From Solirubrobacter sp963798325 (GTDB taxonomy: Bacteria; Actinomycetota; Thermoleophilia; Solirubrobacterales; Solirubrobacteraceae), in NCBI GenBank assembly GCA_963798325.1, contig CAWCSS010000008.1:1364001-1428000 (forward strand): 64,000 nt of DNA. The letters are read 5' to 3'. The notes below the pieces were generated by a model, which searched no databases, was not told the DNA's origin, and worked only from the letters and a program-made list of their open reading frames with translations. Numbering within the stretch: position 1 is the stretch's first letter; every line of letters begins with the position of its first letter. Of the stretch, positions 16,979 to 26,310 are shown in pieces. The position numbers were made by a program, and so were the translations under genes.

Positions 16979-18667
16979 TCACAGCGGCGCGCCGTGCTCC
17001 TCGAGCTTCGTGGTCGCAACGATGTCGCCACTGACGCGGCCGGACGCGCCGCGCGGGACCCGGAGCACGGCGGTCCACGACTCGCCGCGGTGCAGCCGGC
17101 GGGTCACGACCGGCGTGGCCCGGCCGCCGTGCCAGCGCAGGTGCGCGGCGACGCGGACGCGGACCGAGCAGCGCGCGCGGAGGCGCATCGTCAGGCCGCT
17201 GGCGGTCGCGCGCAGGCAGTGCTTCGGCGCGTCGTAGCCGTGCGCGCGCAGCCGTGAGCGGGTGTGGAGGCCGTCGCCCAGCAGGCGCGCGGTGACGGTC
17301 GCCGCCGGGATGCCGTAGATGTCGTAGCTGCCTTCGTGCGGCCCGTCGAACTGCTGGATGACCTCCTGGTAGAGCAGCCCGCAGCGCACCTCCCGCGCCG
17401 ACTGTCGCGTGCAGTCGCCGAGCCGGTTGCGGCTGCCGCCGCCCTCGTCCCCGTGCGAGTCCTCGTACGCCGCGCGCAACGCCGCGCGCGCCTCACGCAA
17501 CGGAAGGACGCGGCGGGTGTCCACCCGCTCGACCGTCTCTGCGGTCGCATCCGCGAGCCGCAGCTCGACCCGGTAGCGCCCGGGTGGCGGCGCGCTCGGC
17601 AACCGCACCTCGCCGCCGCTGCCCGTCGCCTGCACGGTCGTGCGGCCACGGACGGTGACAGCCACCGTGCCGGGCACGTTCGCCGAGTACCGGACAACGG
17701 GCCCGAAGGCGGTCAGCGCGATGTGCGGCCGCGGGCTGTCGGGCGCAACGAGGGCACGGAGGTGGCCGGAGGCGTCGGTGAACAGCAGCGACCCGTCTCC
17801 GGCGACCGCGAGCGCGCCGGTCTCCTCGCCCTGGGGCAGGAGCTCGCTGAACGGCGCGAGCCCATCGCCGTCGCCGAGCGCGGTGGCGGGCCGCCCGCGA
17901 AGCGCCAGCATCGCCCTCAGGGTGCCGTCGGCGCCCACGCGCGTGATCGTCGGCTGCGGGGGCCCGCTCCAGTCGCTGCAGGACGCCGTCGCGAGCCTGA
18001 CGCAGCGGCCGCGTGCGGGCTCGTCCTCGTGCTGATCGATCGTGGGTTGCGCGTACGACAGGGCCAGCACACCGCCGTCGCCGGACGCGGCGAGCGGGCC
18101 GCTGAGCGAAGCGGCCGAGAGCGACCGGGGTGGGCCCGTCGGCGACTGGATCGCGAGCCCGTCGGGGCCGAGGAACACGAACCGTTCGCCCAGGGGCGCG
18201 AGCTCCGTGGACGCAGGACCGTCGAGGGTCGTGACCTGGCCGCCGGGCGCGATCGCGAACGTGCGCGCATAGGCCGCCGCGATCACCGTCCCGTCGGCGA
18301 GCACCGTGAGCGCGTCGAGACCGTCGTTCGCGGGGAGCGCGGGGAGCGGCGTGAGCGCGCCGGTGCGCACGTCCACGCGTTCGACGCCGCGTCCGGACTC
18401 CGGCACACGCACCACGGTCGTCGCCGATTCGGCCGCGAGCGCGTCCGCGCCGTCCGCACGCACCTGGGACCGGTGCCCGTCGGCGGTGAGGCGTTCGATA
18501 CGGCCTCCGGCGGCGTACACCACATCGCCGCCCGGGAGCGCCGCGACCGCGGTCACGTGGCCGCGGTCCAGCGTGAACACCTTCGCGCCGGGGTCGGCGA
18601 ACGTCGTCGTGCGCGCGGTCGGGTTCACGAGCGCGAGGCCCAGCAGGGCGGCGAACGTCGGGAGCAC
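16979..18667 (-). CDS. Exported propeller-like protein, function unknown
   Basis: 562 residues with a GTG start and a weak signal peptide (about residues 1-24). Residues 25-330 carry irregular beta-propeller-like repeats (VTAVAALPGGDVVYAAGG, LTVLADGTVIAAAY, ALAVAGDGSLLFTDASG). The C-terminal part is different: a Cys-rich, Arg-rich stretch with beta-sandwich character. I do not recognise an enzyme motif. The start is only 26 bp from the divergent DUF1800 start, leaving little room for two promoters, so one of the two starts may lie further in. Confidence 0.7.
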   Translation of the reverse strand: MLPTFAALLGLALVNPTARTTTFADPGAKVFTLDRGHVTAVAALPGGDVVYAAGGRIERLTADGHRSQVRADGADALAAESATTVVRVPESGRGVERVDVRTGALTPLPALPANDGLDALTVLADGTVIAAAYARTFAIAPGGQVTTLDGPASTELAPLGERFVFLGPDGLAIQSPTGPPRSLSAASLSGPLAASGDGGVLALSYAQPTIDQHEDEPARGRCVRLATASCSDWSGPPQPTITRVGADGTLRAMLALRGRPATALGDGDGLAPFSELLPQGEETGALAVAGDGSLLFTDASGHLRALVAPDSPRPHIALTAFGPVVRYSANVPGTVAVTVRGRTTVQATGSGGEVRLPSAPPPGRYRVELRLADATAETVERVDTRRVLPLREARAALRAAYEDSHGDEGGGSRNRLGDCTRQSAREVRCGLLYQEVIQQFDGPHEGSYDIYGIPAATVTARLLGDGLHTRSRLRAHGYDAPKHCLRATASGLTMRLRARCSVRVRVAAHLRWHGGRATPVVTRRLHRGESWTAVLRVPRGASGRVSGDIVATTKLEEHGAPL

Positions 18668-18693
18668 TGGCTCGACCGACCGTACGCCTGCAG

Positions 18694-20100
18694 GTGCCGG
18701 GCACGCAAGCCTTCAAGCCGGGTTTCTTGCCTTACCGGCCACTGCAGGCATCGCGCGGAGCTGCCGATTCACTGGTCGTGGGGCTATCGACCTACAAAGG
18801 GGCCTTCGGCGAGGAGCAGGCGGCGCGGTTGCTGTGGCGGGCGGGCTTCGGTCCCGCTCCGGGGCAGGCGGCGCAGCTGGCCAAGCTCGGTCTGCACGGC
18901 GCGGTCCGCTCGCTCACGCGGCCGGCGTCCACGCGGCTCGTCGGTCCCGCGCCGCACGACGGCAGCGGTCCGCTCGCGCCGCGCGACGCGTGGGGGCACG
19001 ATCACCTGTGGTGGCTGGACCGGATGGTGCGCACGCAGGCGCCGCTGGTCGAGCGGATGACGCTGGTCTGGCACGACTGGTTCGCGACGTCGAAGTCGAG
19101 CGTCCCGCAGGGGCTGATGCTGCGCCAGAACGCGCTGCTGCGCCGGCATGCGCTCGGGAACTTCGAGCGGCTGACGCTGGACGTGACGAAGGACCCGGCG
19201 ATGCTGCTGTGGCTCAACGGGACCTCCAACAACGTCTGGGCGCCGAACGAGAACTACGCGCGCGAGCTGCAGGAGCTGTTCTGCCTCGGGGCGGGCCAGG
19301 GCTACAGCGAGCGCGACGTGCGCCAACTCGCGCGGGCGCTGACCGGCTTCGCCAACGACTGGACGGACGCGGGACCGACGCACTTCCGCTACGAGCGCAA
19401 GCTCCACGACGCCAAGCCCAAGCGCATCTACGGCAGGCGCGGCCGGTTCACCTGGCAGGACGGCGTCAAGCTCGTCACGCGCCATCGCCGCCATCCCGAG
19501 TTCATGGTCAGCAAGCTCTGGGGCGCCTTCATCCCGACCAAGCCGAGCGCGGCGACGGTCAAGGCGCTGTCGCGGCTCTACGTGGCACACAAGCGTGAGG
19601 TCCGGCCGCTGCTGGAGGCGATCCTCGTCCACCCCGACCTCTACGGCGCGCGGATGGTCAAGCCACCCGTCGTGCAGGTGGCCGGCATGCTGCGCGCCGT
19701 CGGCCGCGGCATCGACACCGGCGACTGGGCGTGGCTGTGCGACGGCGCCGGCCAGTACCTGTTCATGCCGCCCAACGTGTCCGGCTGGGACGACAGCCGC
19801 TGGCTGGACACCGCCACCTTCCGCGCGCGCTGGATGATGGCCCAGTACATCTGCGAGCCGGCTCGGCTCGATCCCGACAAGGACACCGCGCCCTCCGATC
19901 CGGCCGAGCTGGTCCGTCGCGCCGCCGCCTTCTGGGGCACGCCGGCGTTGAGCGGGCCGGTCCGCGCGGGCCTGGAGCGCTACGCCGCCGAGACGCTCGC
20001 CGGCGCCGACGAGGCCTGGAAGCGCACCGTCTTCCCGGTGCTCGCCGAGAACGCCCTGCGCATGCTCGTCGCCACATCCCCCGACTACCTCACCTCCTAG
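18694..20100 (+). CDS. DUF1800 family protein
   Basis: 468 residues. Family hallmarks: AARLLWRAGFGPAPGQ near the N-terminus, LVWHDWFATS, NENYARELQELFCLG, RDVRQLARALTGF, and PPNVSGWDDSRWLDT near the C-terminus. DUF1800 genes are almost always paired with DUF1501, as here, where the next gene starts one base after the stop. The pair occurs in secretion or polymer-related loci, but no reaction has been assigned that I can name. No signal peptide is evident from the GTG at 18694; a second GTG at 18778 would also fit the family's N-terminus. A Tat-exported partner could carry it. Confidence 0.88.
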   Translation: MPGTQAFKPGFLPYRPLQASRGAADSLVVGLSTYKGAFGEEQAARLLWRAGFGPAPGQAAQLAKLGLHGAVRSLTRPASTRLVGPAPHDGSGPLAPRDAWGHDHLWWLDRMVRTQAPLVERMTLVWHDWFATSKSSVPQGLMLRQNALLRRHALGNFERLTLDVTKDPAMLLWLNGTSNNVWAPNENYARELQELFCLGAGQGYSERDVRQLARALTGFANDWTDAGPTHFRYERKLHDAKPKRIYGRRGRFTWQDGVKLVTRHRRHPEFMVSKLWGAFIPTKPSAATVKALSRLYVAHKREVRPLLEAILVHPDLYGARMVKPPVVQVAGMLRAVGRGIDTGDWAWLCDGAGQYLFMPPNVSGWDDSRWLDTATFRARWMMAQYICEPARLDPDKDTAPSDPAELVRRAAAFWGTPALSGPVRAGLERYAAETLAGADEAWKRTVFPVLAENALRMLVATSPDYLTS

Positions 20101-21447
20101 ATGAACACCTGCTGCAACGAGCACGCCCGCGCCTCCTCGGGCCTTCCCGCGATCGAGCCCGGCATGCCCGAGCCCGCCGGCACCGGCCTCTCGCGCCGCT
20201 CGCTGCTGCTGCGCGGCGCCGGGCTCGGGCTTGCCGTCTACGGCGCGGGGAAGCTGGCGAAGCTGCCGGCGTTCGAGGCGGGCATCGCGCAGGCGCAGGC
20301 CGCCGGCCCGGGCACGGTCCTGCTCAACGTCTTCCTCGACGGCGGGGTCGATTCGCTGAGCGTGCTCGCGCCGAGCGACGACCCGACCTACCGCCGCCTG
20401 CGCCCGAACCTGGCGATCAGGGAAGGCCGCGTGTTCGCCGAGGACCCGCGCCTGCGCTGGCACCCGAGCGTGAACGCGCTGGCGGACCTGCACGCCGAGG
20501 GCAAGGTCTCCGTGCTGCCCGCGGTCGGCTACACCGGCGCCGATCAGTCGCATTTCACCTCGCGCCACTTCTGGGAGGTCGGCGCGCTCGATCCGCACCT
20601 GCGGACGGGCTGGCTCGGGCGGGTGCTGGATCGCATCGGCACGTCGGACAACCCGCTGCAGGGCGTGTCCCTGGACGGCGCGCTGGCGCCGACGCTGGCC
20701 ACCGCCTACAACCCGGTCGCCGCGATCAACAAGCCGGAGGACGTCGGCTTCTGGACGCCGGGCGCGTGGGGTGTGGCCGAGGACCGGGCGGTCCCGGCGT
20801 TCACGGGCATCGGCCGCTCGTTGCTCGGCTCGCCCGATCCGGCGATCGCCCAGGCCGCTCGCGCCGCCGCGTTCGCCGGTGGCGTCCGCGACGCGCTCGC
20901 GCCGCTGGGCGTCGACGGCAAGCCCGCGTACACGTCCCCGGTCGCGTACCCGGCGACGACGGATGCATTCCCCAAGCGCCTGGCCGGGTTCGCCGCGATG
21001 CTCGCCGCCGGGTTGCCGATCCGCGCCGCCGCCGTGCGCGCCCCCGGCGCCTGGGACACGCACGCCAACCAGGAGGACGTGCTGCCGCGCAACCTCAAGC
21101 TCACGTTCGACTCGCTGCTCGCCTTCCAGCGCGACCTCGAGGCGCGCGGGCTGGCCGATCGTGTGCTCACGCTCGTGTGGTCGGAGTTCGGGCGCCGCGC
21201 GGCCGAGAACGGGTCCGGCACCGATCACGGCGCGGCCGGCATCGGCTTCCTGATCGGCACCCGCGCCGCCGGCCGGATGGTCGGCGAGTTCCCGGGGCTG
21301 GAGAAGCTCGACGGCGACGGCAACCTGCGCGCGACCTCCGACTTCCGCGGCGTCTACGGCGCGCTCTGCGGTGACTGGTTCGGGGTCGATCCCGCTGCGG
21401 TGCTGCCGGACGCGCGCGGGATCGGCAAGCCGGTGGTGGTGAAGTGA
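20101..21447 (+). CDS. DUF1501 family protein, Tat-exported
   Basis: 448 residues, starting immediately after the DUF1800 stop. A twin-arginine signal lies at about residues 32-60 (SRRSLLLRGAGLGL), so export of a folded protein is expected. The family core follows: LLNVFLDGGVDSLSVLAP, DQSHFTSRHFWEVG, WDTHANQ, TLVWSEFGRRAAENGSGTDHG. The arrangement of Asp/His residues resembles the alkaline-phosphatase/sulfatase fold, with which DUF1501 has been related. Its stop overlaps the start of the cupredoxin gene (GTGA), making a three-gene unit. Confidence 0.9.
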   Translation: MNTCCNEHARASSGLPAIEPGMPEPAGTGLSRRSLLLRGAGLGLAVYGAGKLAKLPAFEAGIAQAQAAGPGTVLLNVFLDGGVDSLSVLAPSDDPTYRRLRPNLAIREGRVFAEDPRLRWHPSVNALADLHAEGKVSVLPAVGYTGADQSHFTSRHFWEVGALDPHLRTGWLGRVLDRIGTSDNPLQGVSLDGALAPTLATAYNPVAAINKPEDVGFWTPGAWGVAEDRAVPAFTGIGRSLLGSPDPAIAQAARAAAFAGGVRDALAPLGVDGKPAYTSPVAYPATTDAFPKRLAGFAAMLAAGLPIRAAAVRAPGAWDTHANQEDVLPRNLKLTFDSLLAFQRDLEARGLADRVLTLVWSEFGRRAAENGSGTDHGAAGIGFLIGTRAAGRMVGEFPGLEKLDGDGNLRATSDFRGVYGALCGDWFGVDPAAVLPDARGIGKPVVVK

Positions 21448-21779
21448 AGGCGCTCGCCCTCGGCGTGCTCGCGCTCGCCTTCGTCCCCGCTCCCTCACGC
21501 GTGCTCGTCGAGGCGCGCGAGTTCCACTTCACGCTGTCGCGCACGACGATCAAGCCCGGGCCCGCGGTCGTCGAGCTCGCGATCCGCGGTGAGGACTCCC
21601 ACGACCTCGCGCTGCGCCGGATCGGCGCGCCCAGCGCGCGGGTCTCGCGGGTGCCGGAGACGTTGCCGGGCGCGGTCGCGCAATGGCGCGGAACGCTCAA
21701 GCGCGGGCGCTACGAGCTCTACTGCTCACTCCCCGGACACAAGAAAGCCGGGATGCGGACGGTGCTCGCCGTAAAGTAA
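21444..21779 (+). CDS. Exported cupredoxin-like protein
   Basis: 111 residues, GTG start overlapping the DUF1501 stop. A short signal peptide (residues 1-17) precedes a single cupredoxin domain. The type 1 copper ligands are visible: a histidine in EDSHDLALR, then the C-terminal loop Tyr-Cys-SLPGH-x4-Met (Cys, His, Met). It should be a small electron-transfer or copper-carrying protein outside the membrane. Its tight coupling to DUF1800/DUF1501 suggests that the three act together on a redox or copper-dependent task. Confidence 0.87.
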   Translation: MKALALGVLALAFVPAPSRVLVEAREFHFTLSRTTIKPGPAVVELAIRGEDSHDLALRRIGAPSARVSRVPETLPGAVAQWRGTLKRGRYELYCSLPGHKKAGMRTVLAVK

Positions 21780-21789
21780 GACGTTCGCC

Positions 21790-22230
21790 ATGCCGGACGT
21801 CGCCACCAATCGCCAAGCCTCATACCGCTACAACCTGCTCGACACGTGGGAGTGCGGGATGGTGCTCACGGGCACCGAGGTCAAGTCGCTGCGCGACGGC
21901 AAGGCCGTCCTCAAGGACGGCTACGCGCAGGTCCACAACGGCGAGGTGTGGCTCTACAACATCCACATCCCGCCGTATGCGCCGGCCACCCGGGACAATC
22001 ACGAGCCCGAGCGCCCGCGCAAGCTGCTCATGCACCGGCGCGAGATCGAGCGGCTGATCGGCAAGCAGAAGGAGAAGGGCCTGACGCTGGTGCCGACGCG
22101 GCTGTACTTCAAGGGCCGCCACGCCAAGGTCGAGATCGCGCTCGGCCGGGGCAAGGACCAGCACGACAAGCGCCACGCGATCAAGGAACGCGAGCTCAAG
22201 CGCGAGATGGAGCGGTCCTTCCGGCGCTAG
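21790..22230 (+). CDS. smpB: SsrA-binding protein SmpB
   Basis: 146 residues. Binds the tRNA-like part of tmRNA and delivers it to stalled ribosomes. The family's YRYNLLDTWECGMVLTGTEVKSLR N-terminal half, HIPPYAPATRDNHEPERPRKLL, and the basic C-terminal tail (KRHAIKERELKREMERSF) are all present at normal length. The partner RNA gene ssrA lies 2.2 kb downstream at 24463. The start follows the cupredoxin stop by 10 bp. It converges on the GST-like gene with a 4-bp overlap. Confidence 0.97.
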   Translation: MPDVATNRQASYRYNLLDTWECGMVLTGTEVKSLRDGKAVLKDGYAQVHNGEVWLYNIHIPPYAPATRDNHEPERPRKLLMHRREIERLIGKQKEKGLTLVPTRLYFKGRHAKVEIALGRGKDQHDKRHAIKERELKREMERSFRR

Positions 22231-23060
22231 GCGAACCCGAGGTCGAGCGGCCCTTGCGGAATGATCCGCTTGGGGTTGAGCTCGTCGTGGGTCGTGTAGT
22301 AATGGCGCTTGATCTCCTCGAGCGCGAACGTCTCGGCGACGTACGGCTGCTCGTAGAGGTCCTTCGTGTAGGCGATCAGGTGCGGGTACTCGATCAGCCG
22401 TCTGCCGTTGCAGCGGAAGTGCGTGTGGTAGACGGCATCGAAGCGCAGCAGCGTGGGGAGCACGCGCCAGTCGGCGAGCGTGATCGCGTCGCCGGTGAGG
22501 TACCTGCTCTCGGTGAGTGTCGTCTCGAGCCGGTCCAGCGCGGTGAACACGCCGCGGAAGGCCTCGTCGTAGGCCTGCTGTGAGCGGGCGAACCCGGCGC
22601 GGTAGACGCCGTTCTGGAACTCGCTGTAGATCCACTCGTCGAGCTCATCGATCAGCGGCTGCTTGCCCGGTGGCGAGTATGCGCCGCCGGTCCAGGCATC
22701 GAAGATCTCCACGATGTCCGCGGACTCGTTGGAGACGATCCGCTTCGCCTCCTTGTCCCAGAGGACGGGGACCGAGACGCGGCCGTCATAGTCGGGATCG
22801 GTGGCCCTGTAGCCCTGTTCGAGGAAGTCCCAGCCGTTGATCTCGTCCGTGAAGCGCCCGCCGGTGAACGCCCAGCCGGTGTCCTCGCGGTACGGGTCGG
22901 CGTAGGAGATGCCGATGTCCAGGCCGGTCACGGCGCGCACGATCGCGGCGCGCTGCGACCACGGGCAGGCGAGCGCGACGTAGAGGTGATGGCGCTCCGG
23001 GCCGGCTTCCGGGCGCTCGCGGAACTGGCTCTGCCTGCGGACGAAGGCCCCTGAGCTCAT
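22227..23060 (-). CDS. Glutathionyl-hydroquinone reductase-like (Xi-class GST) protein
   Basis: 277 residues. The thioredoxin-like N-terminal domain has the catalytic cysteine in ACPWSQRA (Cys32), the Xi-class signature (usually CPWAHR). The all-alpha C-terminal domain contains EWIYSEFQNGVYRAGFA and the YHTHFRCNGRRL segment typical of the group. Such enzymes reduce thiol-quinone adducts; actinobacteria generally use mycothiol, so the thiol partner is uncertain. It is about 40 residues shorter than E. coli YqjG. Its ATG overlaps the stop of the upstream flavin reductase gene, so the two form a redox operon. Confidence 0.86.
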   Translation of the reverse strand: MSSGAFVRRQSQFRERPEAGPERHHLYVALACPWSQRAAIVRAVTGLDIGISYADPYREDTGWAFTGGRFTDEINGWDFLEQGYRATDPDYDGRVSVPVLWDKEAKRIVSNESADIVEIFDAWTGGAYSPPGKQPLIDELDEWIYSEFQNGVYRAGFARSQQAYDEAFRGVFTALDRLETTLTESRYLTGDAITLADWRVLPTLLRFDAVYHTHFRCNGRRLIEYPHLIAYTKDLYEQPYVAETFALEEIKRHYYTTHDELNPKRIIPQGPLDLGFA

Positions 23061-24415
23061 GGGTTCAACTGCAGCCAGATCTCGCTGCGGGTCGGGAAGC
23101 TCGGGACGGCGTGGCGCAACGTGCTCAACGGCACCTCGCCGACGATCGCGATCGTCGCCGCGTGCAGGAACTCCGCCACGTCGGCGCCGGTGATCGTGCA
23201 GCCGACGACGATCCGGCGCTCGCTGTCGACGATCCAGCGGGCCGTGCCGGGCACGTTGCGGCCGTGGAAGCTGCCGCCCGCGTTGCCGGACGTCTTGGCC
23301 TCGTAGATCTCCGTGAGCAGGCCGGCCTGCTCGGCCGACTCGCTGGTGTGGCCGACGGCGGCGACCTGCGGCTCGGTGAAGATCACGCGCGGCGAGAGCG
23401 GACCGTCGGCGCCGTGGGCGAGCACCCGGTCGTGGCCGAGGACGAAGTCGGCCGCGACGCGCGCCTGGTACTTGCCCATGTGGGTGAACAGGGCCTTCCC
23501 GTTGACGTCACCGAGCGCGAACAGCCACTCGTGGCCGGGAACGCGCATGTGGGCGTCGACCTTGACGATCTCGCCCGGCCGCAGGCCGAGCGTCTCGATC
23601 CCGACGTCCTTGGTCGACGGCGCGCGGCCGAGCGCGACCAGCAATCGCTCACCCTGGGCCGTGCTCTCGTCGTCCATCGTGACGGTCACGGTGTGGCCGT
23701 CCTGGCGGACCTTGGTGGCCTTGCGGCCGGTGCGGATGTTCACGCCGAGGTCCTCGAGCGCCTCCGTCAGCTGCACGCAGGCGAACTCCTCCTCCTTCGG
23801 CAGCAACCGGCGCGCGCCCTCGATCAGCGTGACCTGACAGCCGAGCGTCTGGAAGGCCTGCGCCATCTCGACGCCCACGACGCCGCCGCCCATCACGACC
23901 ATGCTGTCCGGGATCGTCTTCGTCACCGTCGCGTCGCGGTTCGTCCACGCGTCCTCGATCGCGTCCAGGCCGTCGATCGGCGGCATCATCGGCAGCGACC
24001 CCGTGGCCAGGAACACCGCGCGCTTGGCGACGAGCTCCTCGTCGCCGACGCTCACGCGGCGCTCGCCCGTGATCCGGCCGTGGCCGCGGATCAAGGTGAT
24101 CCCGCGGTCTTCCAGCCACGGCAGCTGGGCGTCGTCGGAGAGATCGTGGATGACCTCATCGCGCCGCGCGAGCGCGGCCGCGACGTCAAGCTTGCCGGTG
24201 ACGGCCTCCTTGGCGCCCGGAACCCGCTCGATCTCGGCCAGCGCCTCGTAGGGCCGCAGCAGCGCCTTCGACGGCATGCACGCCCAGAACGAGCACTCGC
24301 CGCCGACCAGCCGGTCCTCGACGATGGCCACGTCCAGCCCGTGTTCGGCGAGCCGGCCCGCCACGACCTCGCCCGCCGGTCCGGCGCCGATCACGATGAC
24401 ATCGAAAGTCCGCAT
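23057..24415 (-). CDS. FAD-dependent pyridine nucleotide-disulfide oxidoreductase
   Basis: 452 residues. FAD-binding GAGPAGEV near residues 10-17, a redox disulfide Cys41/Cys46 in GGECSFWACMPSKALL (spacing CxxxxC as in lipoamide and mercuric reductases), a second nucleotide fold with GGGVVGVEMAQ, and a dimerisation domain from about residue 340. The C-terminal HxxxxE of dihydrolipoamide dehydrogenase is replaced by HAVPSFPTRSE, the usual variation of the family. The substrate is not evident; no 2-oxoacid dehydrogenase subunits are nearby. It is co-transcribed with the GST-like gene downstream (4-bp overlap). Confidence 0.9.
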   Translation of the reverse strand: MRTFDVIVIGAGPAGEVVAGRLAEHGLDVAIVEDRLVGGECSFWACMPSKALLRPYEALAEIERVPGAKEAVTGKLDVAAALARRDEVIHDLSDDAQLPWLEDRGITLIRGHGRITGERRVSVGDEELVAKRAVFLATGSLPMMPPIDGLDAIEDAWTNRDATVTKTIPDSMVVMGGGVVGVEMAQAFQTLGCQVTLIEGARRLLPKEEEFACVQLTEALEDLGVNIRTGRKATKVRQDGHTVTVTMDDESTAQGERLLVALGRAPSTKDVGIETLGLRPGEIVKVDAHMRVPGHEWLFALGDVNGKALFTHMGKYQARVAADFVLGHDRVLAHGADGPLSPRVIFTEPQVAAVGHTSESAEQAGLLTEIYEAKTSGNAGGSFHGRNVPGTARWIVDSERRIVVGCTITGADVAEFLHAATIAIVGEVPLSTLRHAVPSFPTRSEIWLQLNP

Positions 24416-24462
24416 GGACCTCGACCCTACCCGCCTCTACAATGGATCGAGTAACAACCCCA

Positions 24463-24850
24463 GGGGACGACAGGCTTCAACGTGGTCGGTTCGTGGGGTC
24501 GGTTGCGAGTCGAGGTACCGGAGGCCTCGTAAAACCCCGGCACAACACAAATGCGGATAATACTCCCGCGCTCGCGACCGGTGACGGTCACGAGTTCCAG
24601 CTCGTCGCCTAGCCGAAACTAGGTGAAGAGTCTCGGCCCCCGCAGCCTGCGGCGGGATCAGGCCGAGTCATTAGCAGGCTCACCCTCCAGACGCTCGCCT
24701 GAGCCGACGGGAGGGGAAATTCCGATCAGGCTGGCGCCCCTCAACCTCGCCGGTGAAGCGAGAGGGGAGCGAGATCTAGAGCACCGGCTACGCTCGTAGA
24801 CGCTGACCTTTACGCGATTGCGGACGCGGGTTCAATTCCCGCCGTCTCCA
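24463..24850 (+). ncRNA. ssrA: Transfer-messenger RNA
   Basis: 388 nt. The 5' end GGGGACGACAGGCTTCAACG pairs with the 3' acceptor strand CGTCTCC (24843-24849). The 3' end has a T-arm (GCGGGTTCAATTCCCGC); the terminal CCA is not encoded. It is a one-piece tmRNA. The resume codon is GCG at 24553, and the tag reads ADNTPALATGDGHEFQLVA before a TAG at 24610-24612. The hydrophobic LVA end fits a ClpXP-type degradation signal. It rescues stalled ribosomes together with SmpB (gene at 21790). Confidence 0.95.
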
Positions 24851-24972
24851 CTCTCAAGAGCCGTTGCGCAGGACCGCGAATTCGGTCCATGTGCAGCGGC
24901 TTTCGGGACCGCGCTCCTCATCGCGAGCGCCTTGCCGCGGCCATCGAGCTACGTGTCGAGTGCGCTCATGGC

Positions 24973-26310
24973 TCAGACCTTGGAGTGCGACGTCGCGCGC
25001 TTGCGCGGCGTGCAGGTGTGGTAGGTCCGAGTGCCTTTGATCGTTCGCCCGGTCGAGGTGCGGGCGCTGATCGTGACCTTGAAGCGTCCCTTCGGCAACC
25101 CGGTGAGGTTGACGGGTGCGGTGATGCGCTTGCGCTTGACGGTCTTGACCCGCTTGCCGTTGACCTTCACCACCGCGCTGACGAACTCGATGTGCGGGAC
25201 GCGGCGGATACGGATGGTGAACTTGCGGCGGCTGACGCATCGCTTCGCGGACGGCAGCGAGAACGCCTCCGCCGCGGTGAGCTTCGGCGCGGATGCCGGG
25301 GTCGGGCGCGTGGCCGTGACCGTCGGGATCGCGGTCGGAACCGGTGCGATGATCGGGCGCGGGGAGGGCGTGGATGTGGGGCTCGCGGTCGGCGCGGGGC
25401 TCGCGGTCGGCGTCGGCGTGGGATCGGTTGGCCCTTGCGGGACGCCGGAGCCCCAGCACGTCACCCGCTGGTCGACGCCGACGGCGCAGGCGAAGAACGT
25501 CCCGACGCTGAGATCGGTGTAGTGCCCCGCCGGCGGCGTGTTCACGCCGGCCGTCGCCTTGCCCCAACAGGCAAGGTCGGCGTTGCTGCGAAGGCCGCAC
25601 GCGAACTCGCTCGCGCTCGTCCCGATCGCCGTGTACGCACCGGCGGGCGGGGACGTCTGGCCGTAGGCGCTCAAGCCGGAGTCAAGTCCCCAGCAGACCG
25701 CGTCGGCATTGGTCTCGATCCCGCAACTGAAGCTGAAGTTCGTCGCGATGTGGGCGAACTCGCCCGCGGGCGGGGAGCCCTCGCCCCACGTGTTGTGCCC
25801 CCAGCAGACCGGTGTGTGGTCCGTGCGGATCGCGCAGTCGTTGCCGTTGTCGGCGCTGACGGCGAGAAACGCGCCGGCCGGCGTCAGTGCGAGCCGGCTC
25901 GCGGGCTCGCCCCAGCAGACGAGGGCCTGGTCGTCGCGGATCGCGCAGTTGTGGTCGTAGCCGGCGCTGACGGACACGAAGTCGCCGTCCGGGGGCGCTG
26001 TCAGATGGTAGATCCCGTCGTAGCCCCAGCAGACGAGCGAGTCGTCGGTGCGGATCGCGCACGCGTCAACGTCGCCGGAACTGACCTGCTTGAACGTCCC
26101 GGCCGGCGGCACCGCCTGCCCGTAGCCGTTCGAGCCCCAGCAGAACAGCGTCTGGTCGGTCCGCAGGGCACAGACCGTGGCGCGCCCGACCGCAACCTGC
26201 GTGAACGCACCCGCTGACGCGGGCGTCGTGTACTGCTGGGCGCCGGCCCCACCCGCCCAGACGAGCGCGGCCAGGACGGCGACGATGGGCACTCCCAGAC
26301 GCCGGAGCAT
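24973..26310 (-). CDS. Exported RCC1/BLIP-II-like propeller protein
   Basis: 445 residues. Residues 1-24 are a signal peptide. Seven repeats of about 38 residues follow, each with a Cys-AIRTD-x-Cys-WG core (for example CALRTDQTLFCWGSNGYGQ), the pattern of RCC1-type seven-bladed propellers, with a Cys pair in each blade. A Thr/Pro linker spans about 300-345. The C-terminal module of about 75 residues (KRCVSRRKFTIRI to TYHTC) is bracketed by two cysteines. A related module ends the exported protein at 29232. The function is probably binding rather than catalysis. Confidence 0.82.
   Translation of the reverse strand: MLRRLGVPIVAVLAALVWAGGAGAQQYTTPASAGAFTQVAVGRATVCALRTDQTLFCWGSNGYGQAVPPAGTFKQVSSGDVDACAIRTDDSLVCWGYDGIYHLTAPPDGDFVSVSAGYDHNCAIRDDQALVCWGEPASRLALTPAGAFLAVSADNGNDCAIRTDHTPVCWGHNTWGEGSPPAGEFAHIATNFSFSCGIETNADAVCWGLDSGLSAYGQTSPPAGAYTAIGTSASEFACGLRSNADLACWGKATAGVNTPPAGHYTDLSVGTFFACAVGVDQRVTCWGSGVPQGPTDPTPTPTASPAPTASPTSTPSPRPIIAPVPTAIPTVTATRPTPASAPKLTAAEAFSLPSAKRCVSRRKFTIRIRRVPHIEFVSAVVKVNGKRVKTVKRKRITAPVNLTGLPKGRFKVTISARTSTGRTIKGTRTYHTCTPRKRATSHSKV

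Noticed and set aside
18784..21498. 904-codon minus-strand frame opposite DUF1800/DUF1501
   Set aside because: No recognisable domain, and both plus-strand genes are well supported.
24810..24850. tRNA-like T-arm at 24.8 kb
   Set aside because: It is the 3' end of the tmRNA, not a separate tRNA; no anticodon arm precedes it.
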